Assembly (NCBI RefSeq): GCF_029625315.1
Contig: NZ_CP121110.1
Location: 2,099,501 to 2,163,500 of the forward strand
DNA: 64,000 nt
Direction: 5' to 3'
Source of the DNA: Flavobacterium ginsengisoli
GTDB lineage: Bacteria; Bacteroidota; Bacteroidia; Flavobacteriales; Flavobacteriaceae
Shown here: piece by piece, positions 9,057 to 17,464 of the stretch
Layout of the letters: the number at the start of each line of letters is the position of its first letter
Numbering within the stretch: position 1 is the first letter of the stretch
Notes under the pieces: model-generated
What the model saw: the letters and a program-made list of their open reading frames with translations, nothing else
Told to the model about the DNA's origin: nothing
The model's database searches: none
Program-made: the position numbers and the translations under genes

Positions 9057-9881
9057 ATGAAAAAACTAATTCTTCTTTTAAGTTTCGTTTTCTTTGGAAT
9101 TTCCATTTCCGCACAGAATACAGAATATGAAACGAAAAACAACATTCAATATTATAACGTCGCTACAAATAAATCTGATAAATATATCAGCGAAAGATGT
9201 GTTTTAGATATTTATTATCCAAAAAACAAAACTGGTTTTGCAACAATCGTTTGGTTTCATGGTGGCGGATTAACTGGCGGAAATAAAGAAATACCGGAAG
9301 CTTTAAAAAATAAAGGTTTTGCTATTATTGGTGTAAACTACAGATTATCGCCAAAAGCAAAAGCTGAAAAAGCTATTGAAGATGCAGCTGCGGCAGTATC
9401 TTGGGCTTTTAATAATATTTCAAATTACGGAGGAGATAAATCTCAAATTTTTGTTTCTGGGCATTCTGCTGGTGGATATTTAGCTTTAATGATAGGGCTT
9501 AATAAAAAATACCTTCAAAAAGAAAATATTGATGCAAATCAAATTGCTGGATTAATTCCTTTTAGCGGACAATGTATTACGCATTTTGAAATTAGAAGAG
9601 AAAACGGAATTCCAGAAAAACAGCCAACAATTGACGAATTTGCTCCTTTATATCACGTTCGCGCCGATGCTCCACCATTATTATTAATTACTGGAGATCG
9701 CGAACTTGAAATGTTGGGACGTTATGAAGAAAACGCATACATGGCTAGAATGATGAAGTTGGTTGGTCACACACAAACTAAATTATATGAATTAGACGGT
9801 TATGGTCACGGAATGACAGAACCTGGTTTCCCTCTTTTAGTAAATGAAGTAAACCGAATTTTAAAAGAACGCAAAAAATAA
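9057..9881 (+). CDS. Secreted alpha/beta hydrolase (carboxylesterase-like)
   Basis: 274 residues with a cleavable signal peptide (residues 1-19, ending SISAQ). The hydrolase fold shows an oxyanion motif HGGGLTGG, a nucleophile elbow GHSAGGY and a C-terminal catalytic histidine in GYGHGM, with the acid likely in ITGDRE. This matches the BD-FAE/carboxylesterase group that deacylates esters. It is probably periplasmic. It is followed 23 bases later by a second hydrolase gene on the same strand. Confidence 0.85.
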   Translation: MKKLILLLSFVFFGISISAQNTEYETKNNIQYYNVATNKSDKYISERCVLDIYYPKNKTGFATIVWFHGGGLTGGNKEIPEALKNKGFAIIGVNYRLSPKAKAEKAIEDAAAAVSWAFNNISNYGGDKSQIFVSGHSAGGYLALMIGLNKKYLQKENIDANQIAGLIPFSGQCITHFEIRRENGIPEKQPTIDEFAPLYHVRADAPPLLLITGDRELEMLGRYEENAYMARMMKLVGHTQTKLYELDGYGHGMTEPGFPLLVNEVNRILKERKK

Positions 9882-9904
9882 TCACTAAATAAAATTCCAC
9901 GGCA

Positions 9905-10453
9905 ATGGAGACACAACTATTAATCATACCAGGACTTGGAGATTCTGGAGAAAAACACTGGCAAACTTTTTGGCATAAAAAATTCGGAAATTCCATTCGC
10001 GTTGTACAAGACAACTGGGACGAACCTATTCGCGAAGAATGGCTTGAAAGATTAAATGAGAATATTTCAAAACTTAACAAACCAACTATTTTAGTAGCGC
10101 ATAGTTTGGCAGTTTCGTTGGTTCTGCATTGGGCAGAAAAATATAATAATTCAAATATAATTGGCGCTTTTCTGGTTGCACCTGCTGATGTAGATTCACC
10201 TCAACACACACCAGAATGCACGAGAAACTTCTCGCCTATTCCGCTTTATAAATTACCTTTTCCGTCTGTAGTCGTTGCGAGCGAAAATGATCCCTATGCT
10301 TCTTTTGAAAGAAAAAAACTCTTCGCTGAAAAATGGGGAAGTGATTTTGTAAACATCGGACAGCAAGGACATATCAATTCTGATTCTGATTTAAAATATT
10401 GGGAGGAAGGACAGGAGATACTACAGAAGTTAATTAAAAAGACAAACCTTTAA
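9905..10453 (+). CDS. RBBP9/YdeN-type serine hydrolase
   Basis: 182 residues, the usual size for the RBBP9/YdeN family of small cytoplasmic alpha/beta hydrolases. Signatures are IPGLGDSGEKHWQTFW at the N terminus, the nucleophile elbow VAHSLA, VVASENDPY carrying the acid, and a histidine in GQQGHIN. The natural substrate of this family is unclear. Likely cotranscribed with the secreted hydrolase just upstream. Confidence 0.88.
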   Translation: METQLLIIPGLGDSGEKHWQTFWHKKFGNSIRVVQDNWDEPIREEWLERLNENISKLNKPTILVAHSLAVSLVLHWAEKYNNSNIIGAFLVAPADVDSPQHTPECTRNFSPIPLYKLPFPSVVVASENDPYASFERKKLFAEKWGSDFVNIGQQGHINSDSDLKYWEEGQEILQKLIKKTNL

Positions 10454-10455
10454 TT

Positions 10456-10587
10456 TAACCGCAAAGAGCGCAAAGATCTACGCAAAGAACGCAAGCTTTA
10501 TGCGAAGTTTTCACCAATTAAAGTTCGCAAAGCTTTGCGCTATTAACTTTACGAACCTTGCGTAAAGCTTTGCGAACTTTGCGGTTA
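10456..10587. repeat. Large intergenic palindrome (AACCGCAAAG family)
   Basis: The block starts AACCGCAAAGAGCGCAAAG and ends CTTTGCGAACTTTGCGGTT, with internal copies of CGCAAAG / CTTTGCG, forming a long imperfect hairpin between two convergent genes. The same family frames the nested repeat at 42.9-43.07 kb. It could act as a bidirectional terminator. Confidence 0.75.
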
Positions 10588-10590
10588 GAA

Positions 10591-10926
10591 CTATCCAATA
10601 CGTAGTCCATTAGGAATCTTGAAATCGGGAGCCAATAAAATCACGTCTCCCTCCTCGCCTACAGCACCAAGCACCAAACATTCACTCATAAATTTTCCAA
10701 TTTGCTTTCTAGGAAAATTTACAACCGCAACAATTTGACGATTTACTAAATCTTCTTTCTGGTATCTTTTAGTAATTTGTGCAGATGACTTTCTAATTCC
10801 TATTTCCGAGCCAAAATCTATTGTTAGCTGAAAAGCCGGTTTTCTAGCTTCAGGAAAATCATTTACTTCTATAATAGTTCCAACACGCATGTCGGTTCTT
10901 TCAAATTCATTCCAAGTTAAATCCAT
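10591..10926 (-). CDS. tRNA-binding domain protein (CsaA-like)
   Basis: 111 residues comprising a single OB-fold tRNA-binding domain, as in CsaA and the C terminus of some aminoacyl-tRNA synthetases. Motifs are RVGTIIEVNDFPEARKPAFQL, GIRKSSAQIT and NFPRKQIGKFMSECLVLG. CsaA has been described as an export-related chaperone in Bacillus. The role in Bacteroidota is not established. Confidence 0.88.
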   Translation of the reverse strand: MDLTWNEFERTDMRVGTIIEVNDFPEARKPAFQLTIDFGSEIGIRKSSAQITKRYQKEDLVNRQIVAVVNFPRKQIGKFMSECLVLGAVGEEGDVILLAPDFKIPNGLRIG

Positions 10927-11056
10927 TTTAATTTCTTTTAATTACAAACCTATAAATTTTGTAATTAATGAGCCTAATTCTATAACCCATTTCTTTTTCT
11001 TTAAATCTAATTTTACGAGAAGAAAAAATGAAAATACTCACGTAAAAAGATATAAC

Positions 11057-11950
11057 ATGGAACATACTGAACCAAATGCATGCATGTCAATCAAAGATTT
11101 TGAATCTAATTTAAAACAGGTTCATACTGATAAATATATAGAAACTGCACAAAACGTAAGGCTGTACGTTAAGGATTATGGTCAAGGAAAACCTGTTATC
11201 CTGATTCACGGCTGGCCTCTTTCTAATGAAATGTGGGAATACCAAATAGACCATTTAGTACAAAATAATTATCGTGTTATTGCATATGATCGTCGCGGAT
11301 TCGGAAAATCTTCTCAGCCTTGGGACGGTTACGATTACGACACTTTAACAGATGATCTTAAGGAAATTATCGAACAATTAGAGTTAGAAAATGTAACGCT
11401 TGTTGGTTTCTCAATGGGCGGTGGCGAAGTAGTTCGTTATTTTAGCCGTCATGGCGGAAAAGGCGTAACCAAAGTCGCTTTGATTTCTTCAATTATTCCT
11501 TTTCTTCTAAAAACTCATGATAATCCTGACGGTCATCCAAAAGAAAAAAGCGATAATACGGCAATGGCAATCAAAGAAGATCGAATCGGATTTATTGATA
11601 ATTTTGGAAAAACGTTTTTTGGCGTTAATATTATCAACAAACCTTTAAGTACACCTTTACTAGAATATTACAGAAATTTATGTTCTGTAGCTTCTCCAAG
11701 AGCTACTTTAAAATGTGCTGAATCTTTCTCTTATACTGATTTTAGAGATGAAATAGATTTCATTAAAGTTCCAACTTTAATTATTCACGGAGACGACGAT
11801 AAAATCGTACCAATTGATCTTACTTCAAGAAAAGCGGCAAAATCTATAGCAAACAATACTTATATCGAATATGAAGGTGCGCCACACGGACTTTTTTATA
11901 CGGATAGAGAAAAACTAAATGAAGATTTATTGGATTTTTTGAATTCATAA
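11057..11950 (+). CDS. Alpha/beta hydrolase (non-haem haloperoxidase/arylesterase-like)
   Basis: 297 residues from the ATG at 11057. An upstream in-frame extension is possible, but the catalytic domain begins only near residue 30. Visible are the oxyanion motif LIHGWPLSNEMWE, nucleophile elbow GFSMGGGE, acid in IHGDDDKIVP and histidine in GAPHGLFYTD. This is the pattern of cofactor-free haloperoxidases and aryl esterases. There is no signal peptide, so it should be cytoplasmic. It diverges from the csaA-like gene. Confidence 0.85.
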   Translation: MEHTEPNACMSIKDFESNLKQVHTDKYIETAQNVRLYVKDYGQGKPVILIHGWPLSNEMWEYQIDHLVQNNYRVIAYDRRGFGKSSQPWDGYDYDTLTDDLKEIIEQLELENVTLVGFSMGGGEVVRYFSRHGGKGVTKVALISSIIPFLLKTHDNPDGHPKEKSDNTAMAIKEDRIGFIDNFGKTFFGVNIINKPLSTPLLEYYRNLCSVASPRATLKCAESFSYTDFRDEIDFIKVPTLIIHGDDDKIVPIDLTSRKAAKSIANNTYIEYEGAPHGLFYTDREKLNEDLLDFLNS

Positions 11951-12077
11951 AAACTTAAAAAAGTATCCAAAGAAGCAAGCTGTTGCAGACTAACTGCTTT
12001 CTTTGGATATTTTTATTCTTGTGCTCTTTTATTTACAGAATTTTAAAGCTATTTTTGAAATTCAAATTTCAAATAAA

Positions 12078-12632
12078 ATGGCACGAACAGAATCAACAAT
12101 GCTTCCATTAGGAACAATTGCTCCTGATTTTTATTTAAAAGACACCAATTCTAATGATACTTTTTCTTTTAAAGACTTAAAAGGTTCAAAAGGAACTTTG
12201 GTGATGTTTATCTGCAACCATTGTCCGTTTGTGCATCATGTTATTAAAGAAGTGGTAATGATTGCCAACGATTACCGCGTGCAGGGACTTGGAGTAATTG
12301 CTATTTCGAGTAATGATGCTGTAAAATATCCGCAAGACGGACCAGAATTAATGGCTGACTTTGCAATGGAAAACAAAATTGATTTTCCTTATCTGTATGA
12401 TGAGAGCCAAGAAACAGCAAAAACATATCAGGCGGCTTGCACTCCTGACTTTTATTTATTTGACAATCAAGACAAATTATTCTATCGCGGACAATTGGAC
12501 GATTCAAGACCTGGCAACGGAATTCCTCTTAGCGGAAGCGATCTTAGAGGTGCCATAGATGCCTTAATTTATAACCGAAGTTTGAAAGAAACACAGAAGC
12601 CAAGTCTTGGTTGTGGCATAAAATGGAAGTAA
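12078..12632 (+). CDS. Thioredoxin-fold redox protein (AhpC/TSA-like)
   Basis: 184 residues starting MARTESTMLPLGTIAPDF. A thioredoxin-fold core carries a CNHC active-site pair (C46 and C49) in MFICNHCPFVHHV, and a third conserved cysteine lies in AACTPDFYLFD. This is the widespread cytoplasmic thioredoxin family protein of the PRX-like2 or TlpA-like type, with probable thiol oxidoreductase activity. Note that the GCTTGC at 12436-12441 is genuine coding sequence for Ala-Cys and not one of the frameshift sites. Confidence 0.88.
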   Translation: MARTESTMLPLGTIAPDFYLKDTNSNDTFSFKDLKGSKGTLVMFICNHCPFVHHVIKEVVMIANDYRVQGLGVIAISSNDAVKYPQDGPELMADFAMENKIDFPYLYDESQETAKTYQAACTPDFYLFDNQDKLFYRGQLDDSRPGNGIPLSGSDLRGAIDALIYNRSLKETQKPSLGCGIKWK

Positions 12633-12659
12633 ATACGCACTAAATCCAAAAAGATTACG

Positions 12660-12667
12660 TATCTTTG
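12660..12667 (+). promoter_or_regulatory. -7 box in front of a short ORF/RNA
   Basis: TATCTTTG matches TAnnTTTG. It drives a short transcript that ends at the hairpin near 12790-12836. Confidence 0.55.
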
Positions 12668-12687
12668 CCGTTCAATTTAACATCCTT

Positions 12688-12789
12688 ATGGGAAATACAA
12701 CACTACTTACAGCCTCTATAAAGTCGTTTTGCATTGCAAAACCGCTTCATGCTGTAATTATTTCGCATAATAAGGCCTTTATTTTTTAG
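12688..12789 (+). CDS. Possible 33-residue leader peptide or small ORF inside a structured RNA
   Basis: An ATG 21 bases after a consensus promoter opens a 33-codon frame (MGNTTLLTAS ... HNKAFIF) that stops just before a terminator. The DNA also contains GTTTTGCATTGCAAAAC, a near-perfect hairpin, and two AGGCCT blocks that can pair. It may be a translated leader, an attenuator or a small RNA. The peptide resembles nothing I recognise. This is most of the 362-base gap between the redox gene and the Rnk-like gene. Confidence 0.35.
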   Translation: MGNTTLLTASIKSFCIAKPLHAVIISHNKAFIF

Positions 12790-12836
12790 GCCTCCGTCTA
12801 CTTCACTTTTTCTTCTTTTTGACGGAGGATTTTTAT
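12790..12836 (+). terminator. Terminator after the short transcript
   Basis: CCTCCGTC and GACGGAGG form an 8-bp GC-rich stem around a pyrimidine-rich loop and are followed by ATTTTT. Downstream, to 12994, I see only AT-rich DNA. Confidence 0.75.
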
Positions 12837-12994
12837 CAGATTTTTTAATTCGTTTTTTTATTTGAAAGAGCATTGCTCTATCAGATGATTTTTCGTTTTT
12901 CTATCAATTTAAAAATTCAGTTCAAGAATTGAAAAAGTATACAATTACTATAATTTTTAAAATAACAATGAATAAATAATTTTTAATAATATAA

Positions 12995-13399
12995 ATGAAT
13001 ACGATTATGAAACCAATACCAACATTTAGCTCATCAGATTATAAATTACTGAGAGAATTAATTTTACAAAACAAGAATAATACTAATGCCAAAGAAGCAG
13101 GACAGCTTTCTCAAGAACTGGATCGCGCTGTAGTTAGCAAAGGAGATCTTGACGAATCTGTTATTCGTATAAATTCGACAGTAACAATTGAAGACGTCAA
13201 GGCAAAAAAACAAATGAAAATTCAAATTGTACTTCCATCTGCAGCAGATTTAAAGCAATCAAAAATTTCTATTCTAGCACCTTTAAGTGTTGCTATAATT
13301 GGTTTTAAAGAAAATGACGAAGTTGACTGGGAACTTCCTGCAGGAATTAAAACATTAAAAGTAGTTTCAGTAGACAATTCAAACGTACTGCATTCTTAA
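12995..13399 (+). CDS. GreA/GreB C-terminal domain protein (Rnk-like)
   Basis: 134 residues. The C-terminal half (VRINSTVTIEDVKAKKQMKIQIVLP ... LAPLSVAIIGFKENDEVDWELPAG) is the FKBP-like domain shared by GreA, GreB and Rnk. A short N-terminal helical region replaces the long Gre coiled coil. Rnk-type proteins bind RNA polymerase near the secondary channel without Gre cleavage activity. ATGs at 12995 and 13007 are both possible starts. Confidence 0.82.
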   Translation: MNTIMKPIPTFSSSDYKLLRELILQNKNNTNAKEAGQLSQELDRAVVSKGDLDESVIRINSTVTIEDVKAKKQMKIQIVLPSAADLKQSKISILAPLSVAIIGFKENDEVDWELPAGIKTLKVVSVDNSNVLHS

Positions 13400-13405
13400 C
13401 TTTAT

Positions 13406-13437
13406 AAACACCTCATTCTGTGACGGTGTTTTTTTGT
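13406..13437 (+). terminator. Weak terminator after the Rnk-like gene
   Basis: AACACC and GGTGTT flank a 12-base loop and seven Ts follow. Confidence 0.5.
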
Positions 13438-13449
13438 ACCTCATCCAAA

Positions 13450-13490
13450 TAAAAAAAAGCATCCCAATTTCCTTGAAATGCTTTTTATCT
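13450..13490 (-). terminator. Terminator of the cytochrome c lipoprotein gene (minus strand)
   Basis: On the minus strand AAAAAGCAT pairs with ATGCTTTTT and runs into eight Ts, directly after the stop codon at 13493. Confidence 0.6.
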
Positions 13491-13492
13491 TT

Positions 13493-13789
13493 TTATAGCT
13501 GAGAATCAATATAATTCGTAATCGAAGCCATCTGAGTATCATCTAACTTCGCTTTCTTACCCATTTTTACCAAAATCGGTGTCCATTCTTCTTTTGTAAA
13601 CTTTTTCGGTTCAAACAATTTATGGCATTTTGCACAATTGTTTTCATACAAACTTTTACCTGCTTCTAATTCAGGTGTTAAAGCTACCGCTTTTGTGGTT
13701 TCGTTAGCTGATGCTACTGGAGCTGCTTTCTTACTTCCGCAAGAAACCATAAATAATGCAAGTCCTGCAAGGATTAATATATTTTTCAT
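13493..13789 (-). CDS. Small c-type cytochrome lipoprotein
   Basis: 98 residues. A lipoprotein signal (LFMVSC, Cys17) is followed by a linker and one haem-binding motif NCAKCHK (C52, C55, H56), with a possible distal methionine in KMGKK or QMASI. The size suits a class I monohaem domain anchored to a membrane on the periplasmic side, for electron transfer. The redox partner is not evident from neighbouring genes. Confidence 0.88.
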   Translation of the reverse strand: MKNILILAGLALFMVSCGSKKAAPVASANETTKAVALTPELEAGKSLYENNCAKCHKLFEPKKFTKEEWTPILVKMGKKAKLDDTQMASITNYIDSQL

Positions 13790-13810
13790 TGGCTTTGTTT
13801 TTTTAGTAAA

Positions 13811-13850
13811 TATAAAAAAATCCCATATGCAGTAACATATGGGATTTCTA
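13811..13850 (-). terminator. Terminator of the PPIase gene (minus strand)
   Basis: AAATCCCATATG and CATATGGGATTT form a perfect 12-bp stem. On the minus strand it is followed by a seven-T run. Confidence 0.85.
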
Positions 13851-13881
13851 TTTATAACAATACTAAATTGCTAATGAAGTC

Positions 13882-14814
13882 TTATTTTACGTCCATTAAT
13901 TCAACATCGAAAATTAAAGTAGCGTTTGGTGGAATAACTCCTCCTGCTCCAGATGGTCCGTAAGCTAAATCAGATGGAATTACAAAACGAGCTTTGTCAC
14001 CAACTTGCAATAAAGCAATACCTTCGTCCCATCCTTCAATAACTTGTCCAATTCCTAATTTGAATTCGATTGGTTTTTTACGTGGGTAAGAAGAATCAAA
14101 AACTTTTCCGTTTTCTAAAGAACCTTCGTAGTGAACAGAAACTGTTTTTCCCGCTTCAGCTCTTTTTCCTTCACCTTTTTGAATCATTTTATAACGTAAA
14201 CCACTTTCTGTTTTATCAAAACCAGCGACTAATTGTTCCATTTTTGCTTCAGATTCTGCTTTTAAAGTCGCTTCTCTTTTTAGACGAGCACCTTTTAAAC
14301 CAATAAAAGCTTCAATAGCATTCCATTTTTGAGCTTCATCACCAACTCTGATAATTTCTACAGACTCTAAATTATCACCTTGAGCAACAGCATCAACGAT
14401 ATCTTGTCCTTCAACAACATATCCAAAAACACTGTGTTTTCCGTCTAACCAAGGAGTTGGGACGTGAGTGATAAAAAATTGAGAACCATTGCTTCCAGGA
14501 CCAGAGTTTGCCATAGATAAAACTCCTGGGCGATCGTGTTTTAAAGTTGGGTGAAATTCATCATCAAATTTATAACCTGGATCTCCAGTTCCAGTTCCTT
14601 TTGGGCAACCACCTTGAATCATGAAATCTGCAATTACTCTGTGAAAAGTTAATCCATCATAGAATTTTTGTCCTTGAGGTTTCACTTTATTTTCCATATT
14701 TCCTTCTGCAAGCGCAACAAAGTTACCTACAGTTCCTGGTGTCAAATCGTGTGTCAATTTTACTAAAATTGAACCTTTGCTAGTATTGAATTTAGCGTAT
14801 ATTCCGTTTTCCAT
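13882..14814 (-). CDS. Peptidylprolyl isomerase: cyclophilin-FKBP fusion
   Basis: 310 residues with two unrelated prolyl isomerase domains. Residues about 5-150 are a cyclophilin ([35 protein letters not shown]). After a helical linker rich in Lys and Glu (about 160-195), residues 200-310 are an FKBP domain ([47 protein letters not shown]). No signal peptide is seen, so the protein should be cytoplasmic. Such fusions are known in Bacteroidota. Both active sites look complete. Confidence 0.93.
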   Translation of the reverse strand: MENGIYAKFNTSKGSILVKLTHDLTPGTVGNFVALAEGNMENKVKPQGQKFYDGLTFHRVIADFMIQGGCPKGTGTGDPGYKFDDEFHPTLKHDRPGVLSMANSGPGSNGSQFFITHVPTPWLDGKHSVFGYVVEGQDIVDAVAQGDNLESVEIIRVGDEAQKWNAIEAFIGLKGARLKREATLKAESEAKMEQLVAGFDKTESGLRYKMIQKGEGKRAEAGKTVSVHYEGSLENGKVFDSSYPRKKPIEFKLGIGQVIEGWDEGIALLQVGDKARFVIPSDLAYGPSGAGGVIPPNATLIFDVELMDVK

Positions 14815-14836
14815 GTTATTTTTTTTAATTTGAACG

Positions 14837-14844
14837 CAAATTTA
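14837..14844 (-). promoter_or_regulatory. -7 box of the PPIase promoter
   Basis: CAAATTTA on the plus strand reads TAAATTTG on the minus strand, 22 bases before the ATG. Confidence 0.55.
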
Positions 14845-14856
14845 CAAATTAATTTC

Positions 14857-16041
14857 TTAATCAATTTGCGCTTTCGCTTTTTTAGATTTTGATTTATAAG
14901 TAAGTCCGTAAATCGTTAATGATATTAGAGATAGAGCCATACAACCGATAGTTACAGCAGGCCATCCGCCCAATTTCCATAACAATAAACCGTACGCAGA
15001 TCCAGCAGCCGTCCCTAGAAAAGTAAGCGACATAAATACCGTATTTAATCTGTTTCTAGCTTCTGGCAATAACGAATATACTCGCGTTTGATTTGAAATG
15101 TGAACGCCTTGAATTCCAATATCAATAAATACAATTCCGATTGCAATTCCGATTACACTTTCAATCGCAAAATAAAAAGTTAAAAAACTGATTAGAATCA
15201 ATAAACAGCCATAACCAACTGCAATTCTCGAGTTTCCTTTATCTCCCAGTTTTCCAACCAAAGGCGCTGCTAAAGCCCCAGAAGCTCCAACAATTCCGAA
15301 TAAACCGATTGTCGCACTATTGAAATGAAATGGTTCTCCCGAAAGCAATAAAACCATTGTAGTCCAGAAAGCTCCAAATTGAGCAAAACAAAAAACATTG
15401 ATTGCTGTTGCCTCACGTAAAACAGGTTGTGTTTTTATGAGTGTAAATAAAGACTTGATTAATTGACCATAAGTCCCTTGAAACTGTGGTTTGTTCTGCG
15501 GAAATTTACTTTGAATCACAAAAAAGATCAAAAGACAAATTCCTGCTGCGATATAAAACATTGATCTCCAACCTAAAACTTGGCCAATAAACCCGCTTAA
15601 TGTTCGCGAAAGCAAAATCCCGACTAAAAGTCCGCTCATAATAGTTCCTACAACCTTTCCTCGTTCTTCAGGCGCGCTCAAAGAAGCGGCTAAAGGAAGA
15701 ATAAGCCGCGGTACAATGGATGTGATTCCGATTAACAGGGAAGCAATTTGTAAAATAAGAAAACTTTGTGCTGTTGCCGCAATTAACAAAGCAATTACAG
15801 TAGCAAAAGTGGTCATTAAAATTTGCTTTTTTCGTTCTAATTTATCGCCAAGCGGCACCATAAAAAACAGTCCGATTGCATAACCTGCTTGAGTGAGATA
15901 GGTTATTGTTCCGGCGCTGGCTTCAGGAATTTTAAATTCGTTGGCAATTAAAACAATCAAAGGCTGGCAGTAATAAAGATTTGCAACTATAAGACCAGTG
16001 CAAACTGCCATAAACAGTACATTAGTTTTTGATAAATTCAT
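14857..16041 (-). CDS. MFS transporter
   Basis: 394 residues with about twelve membrane helices. Family hallmarks include MVPLGDKLERKK in the loop between helices 2 and 3 and a second-half counterpart GKLGDKGNSRIA. N-terminal YCQPLIVLIANEF resembles the YybO/YgaY-like group of major facilitator efflux proteins. The substrate is unknown. Translation begins four bases from a -7 box, so the mRNA would have almost no leader. Confidence 0.9.
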   Translation of the reverse strand: MNLSKTNVLFMAVCTGLIVANLYYCQPLIVLIANEFKIPEASAGTITYLTQAGYAIGLFFMVPLGDKLERKKQILMTTFATVIALLIAATAQSFLILQIASLLIGITSIVPRLILPLAASLSAPEERGKVVGTIMSGLLVGILLSRTLSGFIGQVLGWRSMFYIAAGICLLIFFVIQSKFPQNKPQFQGTYGQLIKSLFTLIKTQPVLREATAINVFCFAQFGAFWTTMVLLLSGEPFHFNSATIGLFGIVGASGALAAPLVGKLGDKGNSRIAVGYGCLLILISFLTFYFAIESVIGIAIGIVFIDIGIQGVHISNQTRVYSLLPEARNRLNTVFMSLTFLGTAAGSAYGLLLWKLGGWPAVTIGCMALSLISLTIYGLTYKSKSKKAKAQID

Positions 16042-16045
16042 GTTG

Positions 16046-16053
16046 CAAAAATA
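16046..16053 (-). promoter_or_regulatory. -7 box of the MFS gene
   Basis: Minus-strand TATTTTTG matches TAnnTTTG and lies immediately upstream of the ATG at 16041. Confidence 0.5.
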
Positions 16054-16094
16054 CCATCAATATTTAATCTAAACTTATATTTTAAGTTATTTTT

Positions 16095-16195
16095 ATAATA
16101 AAATCTGCGTAAATCTGTGTCTTCGCGATAGCGAATCCGTTTAATCTTTAACTGTTTCTAGAACGCAGATAACACAGATTTGCTATCGCAAAAAA
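16095..16195. repeat. Intergenic inverted repeat (ACACAGATTT family)
   Basis: AAATCTGTGTCTTCGCGATAGCG faces ACACAGATTTGCTATCGC, an imperfect palindrome between the MFS promoter and the cupin gene. It probably also ends cupin transcription. Confidence 0.6.
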
Positions 16196-16225
16196 ACGAA
16201 TATCAACTGATTTTCTTTATTGAAT

Positions 16226-16570
16226 TTACTTCAAAAAGTCTTCTCTTGCAGGACCAAAAACGTCAGTTAGCATTCCTGTTTCCAAACAAACAACTCCATG
16301 AATTGCGTGCGGCGGAATATAAAAACTATCGCCTTCTTTTAATGTTTCTGTTACGCCATTTATTGTAACATCAAACTTCCCGCTCGCTACATATGTAACC
16401 TGAGTATGATAATGCTCATGCAAGATGCCTATTCCTCCCTTTTCAAAATGCACATTTACAAGCATCACCCTTTCGTCAAAAGCTAAAATTTTACGTTTGA
16501 TGCCTTCTCCAACTACTTCCCACTCGATCTCGTCGCCTTTTATAAATTCTTTGCTCGTTCCTAAACTCAT
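16226..16570 (-). CDS. Cupin domain protein
   Basis: A 114-residue single-domain cupin. Motif 1 is GILHEHYHTQVTYVASGKFDV (metal-binding HxH pattern plus Glu/Gln) and motif 2 is YIPPHAIHGVVC. It resembles small cupins of the KdgF or RmlC-like type, which bind metal and sugar-derived ligands. The family is too diverse to give a substrate. It lies 12 bases downstream of the archaemetzincin gene and is probably cotranscribed with it. Confidence 0.85.
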   Translation of the reverse strand: MSLGTSKEFIKGDEIEWEVVGEGIKRKILAFDERVMLVNVHFEKGGIGILHEHYHTQVTYVASGKFDVTINGVTETLKEGDSFYIPPHAIHGVVCLETGMLTDVFGPAREDFLK

Positions 16571-16582
16571 AATCTTTTATTT

Positions 16583-17452
16583 TTATTGAATGTTTTTAAG
16601 GTCTTTTTCCATTAATTCAAAACCGCTTGTTAATTTGTTATCCTTAAAATATTTTTCCAGTTCTTTTAACCTTTTTACGTTATCGTACTTAAGTCCCGAA
16701 TTTAGTTTTCTCTGACAATTTGAACATAATCTCAATGTATGTTCATCTGTTTCAGATAAACTATTTGTCCCATTCATTGCACAATTAGCATCAATACAAT
16801 GGTGAAGTCCAAACATATGTCCAATTTCATGAGAACAAATTTTTAATAACCTTTCTAGACACAAGTTAAAATCTTTATTCTGCAACCTTTCATCATGCAA
16901 TCTATAAATTGAACTTACTGCAATTCTATCTCTATAAGACGCTAAACCAAAAACAAAACTCCACTCTGGTTTTGGATATAAATCTACTTCGGTCAACGCC
17001 ATTAATCCAATTCCTTTTTGAGGCTTTTCTTTCTTTAAAACACTATCCAAAATAAATCCTGCTAGAAATTGTTCATTTTGATCTGGACCAATTCTTCTAG
17101 CATGTTTCGGAATAATATCATTTGAAACATCTTTTAAAGTTTCGGTTTTTAACTGAAAAAATATTTCTAGATATTCCCTAGTCAATTCAATCTGCTTAAC
17201 CTGCAACGAATTAAATTTGCCTATTGGTCGCAAATAAATAATGTTATTCTCTTTTGTAGGAACTAAATGTTTTGAATTAATAAATTGCTCAAAAGTCTGC
17301 CCTTTTTCTCTGTAAGAATATAACCAATCTCCAGGTTTAGGAGGAAAAAGCTTTATATCATTTTCCGAAATATCTTTAAAATAATCATTCTTTTCACTTT
17401 TGGAATTACAGGAAAAAAGAATAATAAAAACCAGAAAAAGAAATCTCCTCAT
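16583..17452 (-). CDS. Archaemetzincin-family zinc metalloprotease lipoprotein
   Basis: 289 residues. A lipobox (ILFSC, Cys15) is followed by a metzincin-type zinc site HEIGHMFGLHHC (H208-C219). Downstream CAM and CSNC (C224, C243, C246) complete the second, cysteine zinc site diagnostic of archaemetzincins. Most bacterial members lack a membrane anchor in my experience, so the lipoprotein signal is notable. It is likely periplasmic or surface-attached. It sits between the cupin and the sugar isomerase genes on the same strand. Confidence 0.88.
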   Translation of the reverse strand: MRRFLFLVFIILFSCNSKSEKNDYFKDISENDIKLFPPKPGDWLYSYREKGQTFEQFINSKHLVPTKENNIIYLRPIGKFNSLQVKQIELTREYLEIFFQLKTETLKDVSNDIIPKHARRIGPDQNEQFLAGFILDSVLKKEKPQKGIGLMALTEVDLYPKPEWSFVFGLASYRDRIAVSSIYRLHDERLQNKDFNLCLERLLKICSHEIGHMFGLHHCIDANCAMNGTNSLSETDEHTLRLCSNCQRKLNSGLKYDNVKRLKELEKYFKDNKLTSGFELMEKDLKNIQ

Positions 17453-17464
17453 AAACGGAATGTA

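Noticed and set aside
10456..10587. CRISPR array at the CGCAAAG-rich block
   Set aside because: Units are inverted and irregular, there is no constant repeat-spacer alternation, and no cas gene is present.
12436..12441. GCTTGC in the thioredoxin-like gene, which looks like a disrupted GCTGC
   Set aside because: The reading frame is intact through it (Ala-Cys in AACTPDF) and the family has this cysteine, so it is genuine sequence.
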